This document shows, piece after piece, positions 44,977-54,543 of a stretch of DNA of 64,000 nt. The stretch spans positions 3,100,001 through 3,164,000 of the forward strand of contig JADLSH010000387.1 of NCBI GenBank assembly GCA_016169945.1, in the 5' to 3' direction. Source of the DNA: Trachythela sp. YZ-2020 (Eukaryota; Cnidaria; Anthozoa; Malacalcyonacea; Clavulariidae). The translations under genes and the position numbers were made by a program. Every line of letters starts with the position of its first letter. Position 1 is the stretch's first letter. The notes beneath the pieces were generated by a model. It did not search any database. It had not been told where the DNA came from and saw only the letters and a program-made list of their open reading frames with translations.

Positions 44977-45252
44977 ATGCTCTTAAGCACTTTTATCAAC
45001 GCACTACTTTTGTCTCTTGTGAATGTTTCGTTCATGGTAGCAGGAATATTTCTGAATTCTGTAGTTGTAATCAGTATACGGAGGTCGTCACAACTTCGAA
45101 AGAAACCATGTCACTTTATGATTCTTGTTTTATCTTGTTTTGAACTGGCTGTAGTCGCCATCACTCATCCACTCCTAGTATTATCAATAATTCTCTGGTC
45201 TAAGGAAGACTATAACGAACTTCGTGAACAAATGAGGTCACACATAACCGCC
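44977..45252 (+). pseudogene. orphan GPCR copy G10, truncated after TM2
   Basis: Open from ATG to MRSHIT in extracellular loop 1, then it joins the lead-in sequence of locus B at 45252 and stops within about 16 codons. D56 of CFDLAV reads E here (CFELAV). The break is at the same codon as the defects in G6 and, within a few codons, G2. Confidence 0.9.
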
Positions 45253-47336
45253 GTTAATTCAAAAACGCGTGTTTTTCGTAGAAAAGCATACAAACTTTAA
45301 TATTTTAAACAATATTAAATACTACTAGGTCTCAAGCAATTTAGTTTACAAATTTGGTTTACAAATTCATTTCCGCCTTTTATCCTGCGTACAAAATCAT
45401 TGACTGATATCCGCGTTTTACTTTTGAGTTATCAACAAATTGCTCCAGTTGTCATATAGTTAAGCATCGCAGTATCTTGTGATAATGCTGTTAGCATATT
45501 TATAGATGCACATCATAGATAACCATGCTGTTCGCCAAGGCGACATTGTCAGTCATTGCTGTTGGCAATTTAAACCGTATATCTATCTTTCTAGAATTCA
45601 TTTGAACTTCATCTCCCAAGTGGAAGAAAAATGAATATTTCTGGCAGCCATTATGATGATAGAATGGGGAATTATTACAGGGAATAAAGATAAGAGTCAA
45701 TGTAGGGGGAAAGAAATACATCTGTTGTATAAGTGGAAGCTGCTGCCCTACTGATGCTTATTATTTTCTTGATGAGATAGCCGAGTTTCAAGAAAGATTT
45801 GAAGCACTTAGAGAACCTTTTGATATGATTTACAAGGAAATTGGTGAAACTCAACCGCCATTAACGCCATCATTCTTCCACTGGTTTGCTAGCATTAACT
45901 GGTCTTGTCGCCCGTTGAACAACTCTGATATGAGAGAGAAGTATGTCTTCAAAAATCCAGAATCAAATGAAAAAGTAGAGTCATGAAAAAGCGAAATGAA
46001 TAAGCTACATGAAGTGACTTGTGGGAAGTGGTTGGAGACGATGGAAAACTGGAAAGAAAGATTTAGCAATAAGTTTGCAGCAGAGATTGTTGTCGAAACT
46101 GTACGAGTGTTGATTAAACGGACTGCTGAAGAAGCGTTGGCGTCACTTAGCTTTGATTTGGACAGGATATTGGTTATTTCTATCTATATGTTGAAATATA
46201 AGCATGCAGTTGTTAAACTGATGATAAGGTGATTTTAGCCCGAATGTCCGATTTACTAGGAGTTTATTAGTGCAATACCGTAATCGCCTCGGATTGCTTT
46301 TGTAAACCTGGGATTCCTCATTACTCACGCACGAGGGAAGTTTTCCTTTGTCTTTTTGCTCTCATGATGATATGCAAGCGGGGAATCTAGTCGGAAACAA
46401 AGGTATTTTTGGCTTCTTAATATCTTCCCTTGCATGTTGAAAGAAAATTAGAAGACAAACAAATTATTTAACTCCCACTAAATATCCCGCACCCATATCA
46501 TCGTGCGTACGAGAATATCAACAAGGCTTCGTAAAACCTCGCCTTGCAGGTGAAAGTTGTGCTCAAAACCAATAAAACCATCATTCCGTGACCGTATATT
46601 TTGCTTGTACGCATGCGCAAAATATAACATGATACTAACGTGAATTACTGCACATTTCTCGTCGGTAAGGTTCGCAAAGTTTTCCTCGGCAATCATAGTA
46701 TTACAAAACTGATGACGTTAATTAGAGATTAAATTTCTCCTTGCTTCAGCAATATTTGTAAAAATCCTCGGGCTAAGGACCTCCCACTTTGGGTCGGCTG
46801 AGTGCATAAGTAACATGTTGGTTGGCTAACCATTAATTTTTACCATCTATGTTCTCCGCTACGCCATATCAGATTCCTTTAACATGCTTCATATACCTAT
46901 CATATCATTTTAGGAGCACAATATTTGACCCACACCCAACAAAATGGACTGGCTCAGTAGCAGATAAATGTGTGTATGAATACATTGCTATAAGAGCAAA
47001 TACTGGGTTGGTTGATATAGCTATGTCTGCTTATAATGATGGAGATAGCTACCCTTCTTGGTTGGAGTTTACATTGACGTACAATTTACCTAAAGGACAG
47101 GAGTATTTAATTTCTAGCAGTGAAATGTACGACGGTGCACGCGAGGTAACAGGTAAATTACTTTGTAATTTTGTTTTGTTTCGTTTTCATTGTAGCTTGA
47201 CATTGAATTGTTTGAACTTATTATCCGATCCGGTTCTCATTTTCTGATTTTATTTAATACTTAATATCGCCGTAAATGATCTGATGATCATCCACTTTCT
47301 AATAAACACCTCGTATCTAATACATGCGCTACTAAC

Positions 47337-47372
47337 TCTCCTGACGAAGTGACATTGCTCGAAACGTCGAGA
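47337..47372 (+). ncRNA. hammerhead-ribozyme-like motif
   Basis: In order: TCTC, CTGACGA, a weak hairpin AGTGACATTGCT, C-GAAA, C-GTC, GAGA. CTGANGA and GAAA are the two conserved core strands of hammerhead ribozymes, GTC is a valid cleavage triplet, and TCTC/GAGA form a 4-bp stem I. ACGT around the join is self-complementary, as needed for the dimeric, minimal-stem-III forms known from Penelope-like elements. Activity is not established. Confidence 0.4.
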
Positions 47373-47697
47373 AGTATATTTTCTATTTCAAATTGTGGCT
47401 GTCTTGAAATCCCGGACAAGCTTTATATTTTGCGCCGCAGACACTGGAACCTCAAAGTATTAGTCTTCCATTGCGCCTCCTCTCTCAAATAAGCCCCATT
47501 TCTAATTAGCTCACCATTTTATAGAAATATAAAATTATTAAGGTCCCTTTCTCGTTTATGCCCTCTTTCCTTCACAACAAAGAAATACATGATTACAACT
47601 ATAAAAGTTGACATTGTCTTTTTAAGCTCACAGATTGCCAGCCTGTTTTGTTGGCATTCCTATGCCTATAGACAAAAATGGAAAGCGTTGCGTAAGG

Positions 47698-48027
47698 GGC
47701 TTCGGTTGCGCAGTCGTCAGGACAAGCGCCTTTCACCTCTGAGTCTTGAGTTCGATTCTTGCTGAGGACTATGCTCATCCCACTCATGTGAAAAGAGTAA
47801 GTCAACCCTCTGCCGAAAGCCGTGGGTTTTCTCCGGGCACTCCGGTTTCCTCCCACGGGGAAGGTTGACTGGGCGGGTTAGGATATACAGATTAGGAAAG
47901 TAATATCACAATTGTTGTGAAAATAGATAATGTAGGCCACGTACATAATATAAGTAAGCGAGATACTTGATGTAATCGGTCACTGAAAAGCCCCAACGTG
48001 GAGTGAGCTGAATAATGTAATGTAATG
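47698..48027 (+). mobile_element. tRNA-derived SINE in locus B
   Basis: The head GTTGCGCAGTCGTCAGGACA and B box GAGTTCGATTCTTGC are tRNA-like. The body shares CCGGTTTCCTCCCACGG with the SINE family at 29.4 kb (inverted orientation). The tail is AATGTAATGTAATG. Locus A at 12000-12005 is the empty site (GTTGCTTAAGAAAATTACG), which sets the boundaries. Confidence 0.88.
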
Positions 48028-48657
48028 AAATTACGTAGAACCCTCGCATGACATGGGAATAAACTCCTCTCTAATAGACACCCCTCATTAAAGTACGAAT
48101 TACTGCTGCTCCAATGTCGCATCTAATACAATTAAGTGGTGCATGGAGCGGCTTAAACGAGGATAGACTCAATCAAAACGCCCCTTCAAATCTTAAGATT
48201 GATATAATCATGCATGATTCTTTTTAGAAAGCCCGATTTTGTCAGATTTGAGTTCTCCTTGAAACAATCTGAAATGACAAAACTTCAAGCTCTTACGGAT
48301 ATTTTTCAAGCGAAAGTCAACGTGGAATTTGGAGATGCGAAGGACATTCCGCAATTGACGAAAGGATTTGTGTTGTGTTATCTCGTGTGTGCAGCAACAG
48401 CTTTTAACAGGTGAATAACAAATGCCCTGTACATTTGTACGGTTAATTTATAGAACAAGAGTTATTTATCTATCCGTTTGTACCTAAAAATGCCTGCTTT
48501 AAAAACACTCAACCGTTTATATGGTGCCATGTTTTACCAAATTTTCCTATAATTTTCCTTTTTCTGTTACATGCTTTTATAAAAAGTAATTCAGTAATAA
48601 GTAATTGGCAATATAGAATTATCATGCCACACTTATATGATCCTTCTTGCTCTCATG

Positions 48658-48849
48658 TATGACTGTGATCCAGACTACTTTCCCAAAACCGACCTCATTC
48701 GACTGAGAAATGATTTCACTGGTGTTACAGACGGCTCCGATTCAGAAAACTGGTATGACTGTGATCCAGACTACTTTCCCAAAACCGACCTCATTCGACT
48801 GAGAAATGATTTAACTGGTGTTACAGACGGCTCCGATTCAGAAAACGAC
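48658..48849 (+). repeat. 96-bp in-frame tandem duplication in the last exon of locus B
   Basis: Unit 1 starts at 48658 and unit 2 at 48754. Each encodes 32 residues including YDCDPDYFPKTDLIRLRND. One F/L difference separates them. Locus A has a single unit. Confidence 0.93.
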
Positions 48850-49399
48850 GAGAGTGATTGACCTTATAGATGAAGAAACCTGAATGCAATGGACGAAGTG
48901 CATGCACGATCGATTTTATATAAAAACTAAACTGGCTGTTTTAACACTGGGCACTAAGTTAGATACTAAATGTTTGTTTGATATTTGTATGGGCTTCATC
49001 GCCTCTCACCTAACCTACGACGTGCATACTCTGGATACGAGATTTGAGTAATCCTGGAAACCAAGAAAAATCTCAAAGAACAAACGTTTGACTTCGATTG
49101 ACTTAGATACAACTCATTGTCAAAGATACTATAGCTAAGAAGTCACTCGTGGGCAATGTCTCAAAAAGTTAATTATACAAAATTATTGTTATCACAATAT
49201 ATTCACCAATATTTAGTTATACTTATAGTCAGTCACATCTTTGCTATATGTAGCAGCTGGTAGCTTGAAATAGATATCATAGTTCTTGACCCGTTTTGGA
49301 TACACGCGCTTGAATACACTGATCGGTAATCATGCTTTGAATCTTTTCAGTATTTTTGCTTCATTATAGATCTTCATCCTATCCTAATAATATTATAAA

Positions 49400-49870
49400 T
49401 AAGCTATCAAAGCTGCAAAGGAGAGCGGCGCATGAGATAACTGGGGAGACGTATGATGTTTTTCTTGCCATTTTTCTTGACTTAAAAAGGCTTTTGACAC
49501 GATAAAACACGATGTATTACTGGCTAAGCTCGAATTGTATGGTATTAAAAATCAAACACTTAATCTATTCAAATCCTACTTCAAATCGACCTCAGCTATG
49601 TTACGTTAATGGCAAATCTTCCGCATTAAAATATTTAAATATGGGGTCCCTCAGGGATCAATTTTGGGTCCACTCTTTTCTAATCTATATTAACGATTTA
49701 CAACAAATGCTACACAAAAGCACGTTTGTTTGCTGACGATACTAATATAACGGCATCGGCTAAATCAAGCGAAGCTAAGAGGCAGAGGTGGCTCTAAATG
49801 CCGACCTTTATCATATAAGAAAATGGCTTCTTGCAAATGGCTTTTGTCTTAACATGGTGAAGAAATGCCG
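49400..49870 (+). mobile_element. LINE reverse transcriptase relic beside locus B
   Basis: Matches 13290-13850 closely, including the odd fusion of a 3' LINE piece to an internal RT piece, and slightly better preserved (LIYSNPTS, PQLCYVNGKSS, IYINDLQQ). It ends where the next LINE begins. Confidence 0.8.
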
Positions 49871-49959
49871 TTAAAAGCTACGTTTTTCCCAAACCTAACG
49901 CGAAAAACTTAGGTTAGCTTTTAAAATTCTATAGTATGATAGTAAATGGAATATAGAAC

Positions 49960-50237
49960 GACATCATTTGCCTCGCTAAAGAAATTGAGGAAAATTCTGA
50001 AGCCGAGATCGTCATATCTGAATTAACGACACGCGTTGACAAGCCTGCCTATACAGAAAACGTAAAGCTGGTTAACAAGAATTTGAAGAAATGCTGCAGT
50101 CAAAACAATTGGCAGCTCATAGAACATAGTAATATTAATAAACGTGGCTTGAACAAAGGTGGCTTACACCTAAATGAAGCAGGTAACAAAGTGTTATTTA
50201 ATAATTTTATAAATAGTTTGAAAAGAAGTCAACATTG
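49960..50237 (+). pseudogene. LINE ORF1 C-terminal part, SGNH-esterase-like
   Basis: The frame reads ISELTTRVDKPAYTENVKLV, then NNWQLIEHSNI and GLHLNEAGNKVL before a TGA. The closing G-L-H-L-N-x-x-G-N block is the typical C-terminal catalytic block of the SGNH/GDSL-like esterases found in ORF1 of many CR1/L2-group LINEs. The N-terminal part is missing. Confidence 0.65.
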
Positions 50238-50439
50238 ATACGGTATACGGCAAATTCCAAGCAATGCAATCTTTTCTAGCCAAGATCACTCAATAATGTG
50301 CACACCTCAAAACCATATTACAAATCAGTCTAGTGATACATGTATGAATTCAAATGTCTTTCGAGACTTATCTAAAATTAGAGGTTTCAAAATTGCAGCT
50401 TTAAATATTGGTAGCCTGCCTGCTCATATAGATGAATTA

Positions 50440-50723
50440 GGCCTGCTCTGGGACGGTAACTCGCCTTAACTCGCCGCGAGATAATGCGAGTTAAGGCGAT
50501 TTAAGGCGATTTAAGGAAAAATTGCGACTTTAAGCAATGCGAGTTAAGGCGATTTAAGGCGACTTAAGGCGATTTAAGGCGATTTAAGGCGATTTAAGGC
50601 GATTTAAGGCGATATTGCGAGTTAAGGCGAGTTAAGGCGATTTAAGGCGATTTAAGGAAAATTGGGACTTTTAACCGATGCGATTTAAGGCGAGTTAAGG
50701 CGAGTTAAGGTCCCAGAGCAGGC
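50440..50723. mobile_element. MITE with a 10-bp satellite core, inserted in LINE endonuclease
   Basis: The ends are AGGCCTGCTCTGGGAC and its complement GTCCCAGAGCAGGCCT. The direct repeat ATGAATT (7-8 bp) flanks it (just before 50440 and at 50724-50731). The core is mostly GCGATTTAAG / GCGAGTTAAG repeated. Its removal, with one repeat copy, restores the LINE endonuclease reading frame. A 7-8-bp duplication is compatible with a hAT-type origin. Confidence 0.88.
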
Positions 50724-50742
50724 CTATGAATTAAAGGTCTAC

Positions 50743-52974
50743 ATGGGGGAACAGACTTTAGATATTCTTGCAATAAATGAAACTCGACTAGATGAAACTG
50801 TTTTAACTGGGGAAATCTTTATACCCGGTTATAATTTAGAAAGAAAAGATAGAAATAGACAAGGCGGTGGAGTTGCACTTTACATCAGAGATACAATAAA
50901 TTACCAATGCATGAACGAGTTTGATGTTGATCAACTTGAATGGTTATGTGTTAAAATATCTAAGCCAAAAGCAAAGCCATTTATTGTTGGTACATGGTAT
51001 AGGCCACCTTCATCCTGTGTGGAAAAAATGAATCTTTTCGAGTCTTTGGTTAATAAACTTGAAGTATTAGGGCTTGAAATTAATATAATCGGTGATTTAA
51101 ACTGTGATGTGAATGCCTCCCCTCTTGACTCGCACACTAAACATCTATTAGACATATGTAATTTGTATCAATACCATCAAAAAATTGCAGAACCTACCAG
51201 AATAACTAGAAATACCACCACGACTATAGATCTATTCTTGACAAATAACTCTAGCATATTCTCGAAAACAGGAGTCTGTCATATAGGCATAAGTGATCAT
51301 TCTCTTATTTATGCTGCTAGGAAATTTTCCATACCAAAGATAAAATGCAAAATAGTCCAAAGTAGGTCATTCAGAAATTTTGATGGAAATGCTTTTAGAG
51401 CTGATTTAAATTTAGCCCCATGGTTCGTAATACAAAACGAGCAAAATCCAAATCGTGCCTGGGAAATCTGGAAGTCAATTTTTCTTCAGATTTCTGATGT
51501 CCATGCACCTATACGAAGACGAAAAATTAGAAATGCTCAGTCTCGTTGGTTAACCCCAGAATTAAAGAGACAAATGTTTGAAAGAGATAAACTCAAAAGG
51601 ATAGCAAATAATTTCAAAACAAACGAATACTGGGCCAATTACAAAACTACCAGAAATAAAGTAAATGCTGATATCAAAGAGGCTAAAGCTAGTTTCTACA
51701 ACGATTTTTTCAAAAATAATGTTGGAAACATAAAAAATGCATGGAAAGGTATCAATTTAATCTTGGGCAAGGATTCCCAAGCTACTGAAATTAGTAACAT
51801 CAGAGCGGACAACACTTCCTATACCACTCCATATGAAATAAGCAATGTTTTAAATACACATTTTACACAAATTGGACCAAATCTGGCAAATGAAATTCCT
51901 GCAACCGCTGAAGATTTCAAAAACTATATAAATCCAGCTGAATGCAGTTTTTCTTTGTCTGAAACAACCGAAGATGTTGTGTTTAAATTGATTAAATTAT
52001 TGCCAATCAATAAATCTACTGGCCTTGATGGGATAACTTGTCGACTATTAAAAGAAGCAGCTGAAATTGTAATTCCCTCCTTGACTGGCATTATAAACTT
52101 ATCCATAAGGAGTGGAATATTTCGCGATGATTGGAAAATTGCTAGAGTCACACCTATATATAAGGAAGATTTGAAATCTGATCCTAACAATTATAGACCA
52201 ATATCAGTTTTACCAGTAGTTAGCAAGTTAGTTGAGAAGATCGTTTTTGATCAACTCTATATATATCTTACTGAGAATAATCTTCTTGCTGATTGTCAGC
52301 ATGGTTTTAGACCAATGCACTCAACCATGACAGCATTGCTGGAAATTACTAATAAATGGTACCAAAATATTGATAATAAATTGTTAACAGGTGTTCTCTT
52401 CTTAGATCTAAAAAAAGCGTTTGATACAGTGGATCACCAGATATTACTCAAAAAGCTCAAACTGTATGGAGCAAATACACTCGCCTTTAAATGGTTCACT
52501 TCATATCTCTCAAACCGTAAGCAGAGCACATACGTTAATGGAGCCCTTTCAGAGTGTCGTCAGATTGTTTGTGGGGTTCCACAAGGATCCATTCTTGGAC
52601 CCTTGTTATTTCTAATATATATCAATGACTTATCTACGTGTTCTCTATCATCTACTGTAGAGATGTATGCGGACGACACAAGTCTGACTGCAAATGCTAA
52701 AGACCCAGTGTCTTTACAATCTAAAATGAACGATGATCTAAAAAATGTTCAAGTATGGCTACAAGCTAATAAACTAACATTAAATACAAAAAAGACTAAG
52801 TATCTGATTGTAACCAGCAATTACAACATCAACCATATGAATTATGACTTTGACATAAAAGTTAACAATCATTCACTGGAACGGAAAAAGTCTTACAAAC
52901 ACTTACGCCTGTATTCTAAAACCTCACTCACACTCACACTCAAAGAGTGGAGGTTCAATCTGAGCTTAACTTGA
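50743..52974 (+). pseudogene. LINE ORF2: endonuclease and reverse transcriptase
   Basis: This 743-residue open frame has an APE-type endonuclease (LAINETRLD, GGGVALYIRD, IIGDLNCDV, ISDHSLIYA) and an RT (NNYRPISVLPVVSKLVEKI, VLFLDLKKAFDTVDHQILL, GVPQGSILGPLLFLIYINDL). The catalytic MYADDTSL is at about residue 641. The N-terminal start of the endonuclease is upstream at about 50390, cut off by the satellite MITE. The last 20 or so residues are read from the palindromic MITE at 52908, and the native C-terminus follows at 53135-53722. It reverse transcribes by target priming in this family. This copy is inactive. Confidence 0.92.
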
Positions 52975-53134
52975 GTGTCAGTGCTGTTTTTGAAAAGCTG
53001 GAGGGTTAGTGCCGTACCATACTATGTGAGTACTCACCCTCCAGCTATTCAAAACACTCGAGGGAAGCTTAGATTGAACCTCCACTCTTTGAGTGTGAGT
53101 GTGAGTGTGAGTGAGCTTTTAGAATACAGGCGTT
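52908..53134. mobile_element. palindromic MITE in LINE RT
   Basis: The ends are CGCCTGTATTCTAAAA and its complement, with arms of 60-70 bp including runs of CACTCA/TGAGTG and AGTGGAGGTTCAATCT. TTA flanks it on both sides. Removing it with one TTA restores the coding sequence KHLGIEV. The TTA target fits Harbinger-type MITEs, but the sequence is unrelated to the MITE at 6492. Confidence 0.88.
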
Positions 53135-53885
53135 AGGCATTGAAGTTGACGAGACGTTAAGCTGGCAAGCACAAATCGATGCAATTACTAAAAAAGTTTC
53201 ATCCGGTCTTGGAGCTCTCAAACGAGTTCGAGACTTTATGCCACTTTCGATACTATTGAAAATGTATATATGAAGCTTTAATACTTTGATTATTGCAGTG
53301 AGATATGAGGTTGCCTTGCTAAAGGCCTTGCTGACAAATTACAGAAATTACAAAATAGAGCAGCAAGGATAATTACTTATTCTGATTACACTATTAGATC
53401 ATCCGACATTTTAGAGGATCTTGGCTGGAACACTCTTGACCACACACGCTTTAACAAATTAGTAACTTGTGTGTACAAGTCCCAAAATGATCATTTGCCT
53501 AATAGTATCAACAACATTTTCCAACCAATTTCAAACACACATTCTCATAATTTGAGAAACAGTTCAAATGATCTGTTCATTCCTAGACCACAAACCGAAG
53601 CTAAAAAACGTAGTTTTCACTATCGAGGATCGGTTGCTTGGAATAGCCTATCAAGTGAGATCAGAGCTAAACCAACACTTATAGCTTTTAAAGATCTCTT
53701 TTATAACTTAGATCAAATATGACTTCTTTGATGCATGTAAATATTACCTTAATTTGAACTTTGTAATACTTAGGCTATGTTATAATTTTATGTATGTATA
53801 TGTGTAAACGGCTCTCCGGAAGAACATGTAAAGTGAGTGAGATACCGTATGTAAGCTTTTAATAAATAAATAATAAATTATTAAG

Positions 53886-54543
53886 GTTTACAGTAATGCG
53901 GTGAAGATTTAATAAAGCCGAGGCTAAACACACTTGCAGGTGTTTTTTATGATTAAAATCTGTTTGAATCAGTTTTCATCATTCAATCTGTTTGAATGGG
54001 TGTAGTCCACATTATGCCAAAAAGAAAATCTTCTGTTTCTGGTCAGCGCGCGCGTCATTTTTAACTGTGCGCGTCAACGTTTTCTTGGCAAATACGGTCC
54101 ATCAATATCCTTGCAAAATGAAGTACTCTTAAATAAAATTTTTATTCTATTAAACTTGCAAATTTGGTGACAGTTTAGCATTAAAAGCATAAAAAATCAT
54201 ATACACAGAAAAATACTCACGCATTTCTCCAAAAAAGCGCCTCCTTATTAACTCTCAAGAAAAAAAGGACAAAAAAAGCCAAGTCGGCGCTTCAATTCTG
54301 CACAAACTCACTGACCAGAAACATAAGGTTTTTTTGGTCTTATGAGGCATTTTTTATTTTCTATTTATATTTCAAGTATACTATCAGCCATGGTACATAA
54401 ATATGAATAATCATGCTGTGACTATAGGAATGACGGTAGTGCCGCCCACAAGAACATCTCCACCTTAAGGGCGATGACATCATCACATGCAGGTAGATTG
54501 CATATCATAGGCAGAATATTGGATGAGGTTCTCCAAGTAATAT
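53886..54543. other. no gene seen
   Basis: AT-rich intergenic sequence with a short GC-alternating patch near 54045-54075. It is the likely 3' flank of the minus-strand GPCR. Confidence 0.4.

Larger units (their letters stand above)
32600..45252 (+). repeat. tandem array of about 3-kb GPCR units
   Basis: Receptor start codons lie at 33100, 35973, 38971, 41977 and 44977, giving periods of 2873, 2998, 3006 and 3000 bp. Each full unit contains upstream flank, receptor (+), downstream flank, an inverted receptor 5' fragment (-), a second copy of about 90 bp of downstream flank, then further flank. Units are nearly identical by eye over kilobases, with a handful of substitutions and small indels each. 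This indicates recent amplification, ongoing homogenisation, or an assembly repeat. The last unit is cut in the receptor at 45252. Confidence 0.95.
45253..48860 (+). pseudogene. locus B: duplicated multi-exon gene of unknown family
   Basis: Exon blocks: about 45748-46232 (DEIAEFQERFEALREPF onward, with one in-frame TGA at 45984-45986 before KSEMNKLHEVTCGKW), 46914-47152 (FDPHPTKWTGSVADKCVYEY, then GT donor), about 47637-47697 (GIPMPIDKNGK), 48225-48412 (SEMTKLQALTDIFQAKVNVE, ending AFNR and GT) and 48658-48860 (acidic end, GSDSENDESD, stop). The last block contains a 96-bp in-frame tandem duplication. The in-frame stop and a lost acceptor (CAG to CAT) before the last block suggest decay, but conserved codons imply it was a real gene. 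No family recognised. Confidence 0.6.
49950..53885 (+). mobile_element. CR1/L2-like LINE, nearly full length, broken by two MITEs
   Basis: It starts with the C-terminal half of an ORF1 (49960-50237), then ORF2 from about 50390 to 53722 with endonuclease, RT and C-terminal parts, then a 3' UTR ending in AATAAATAAATAATAAATTA. Insertions at 50440-50723 and 52908-53134 interrupt ORF2, and small indels near 53280 break the thumb. Apart from these, long stretches are open, so it was active fairly recently. Its family resembles the truncated LINE at 19.3-20.6 kb. Confidence 0.9.

Noticed and set aside
50455..50715. CRISPR-like array
   Set aside because: Decamers are contiguous without spacers and lie inside a MITE in an animal LINE.
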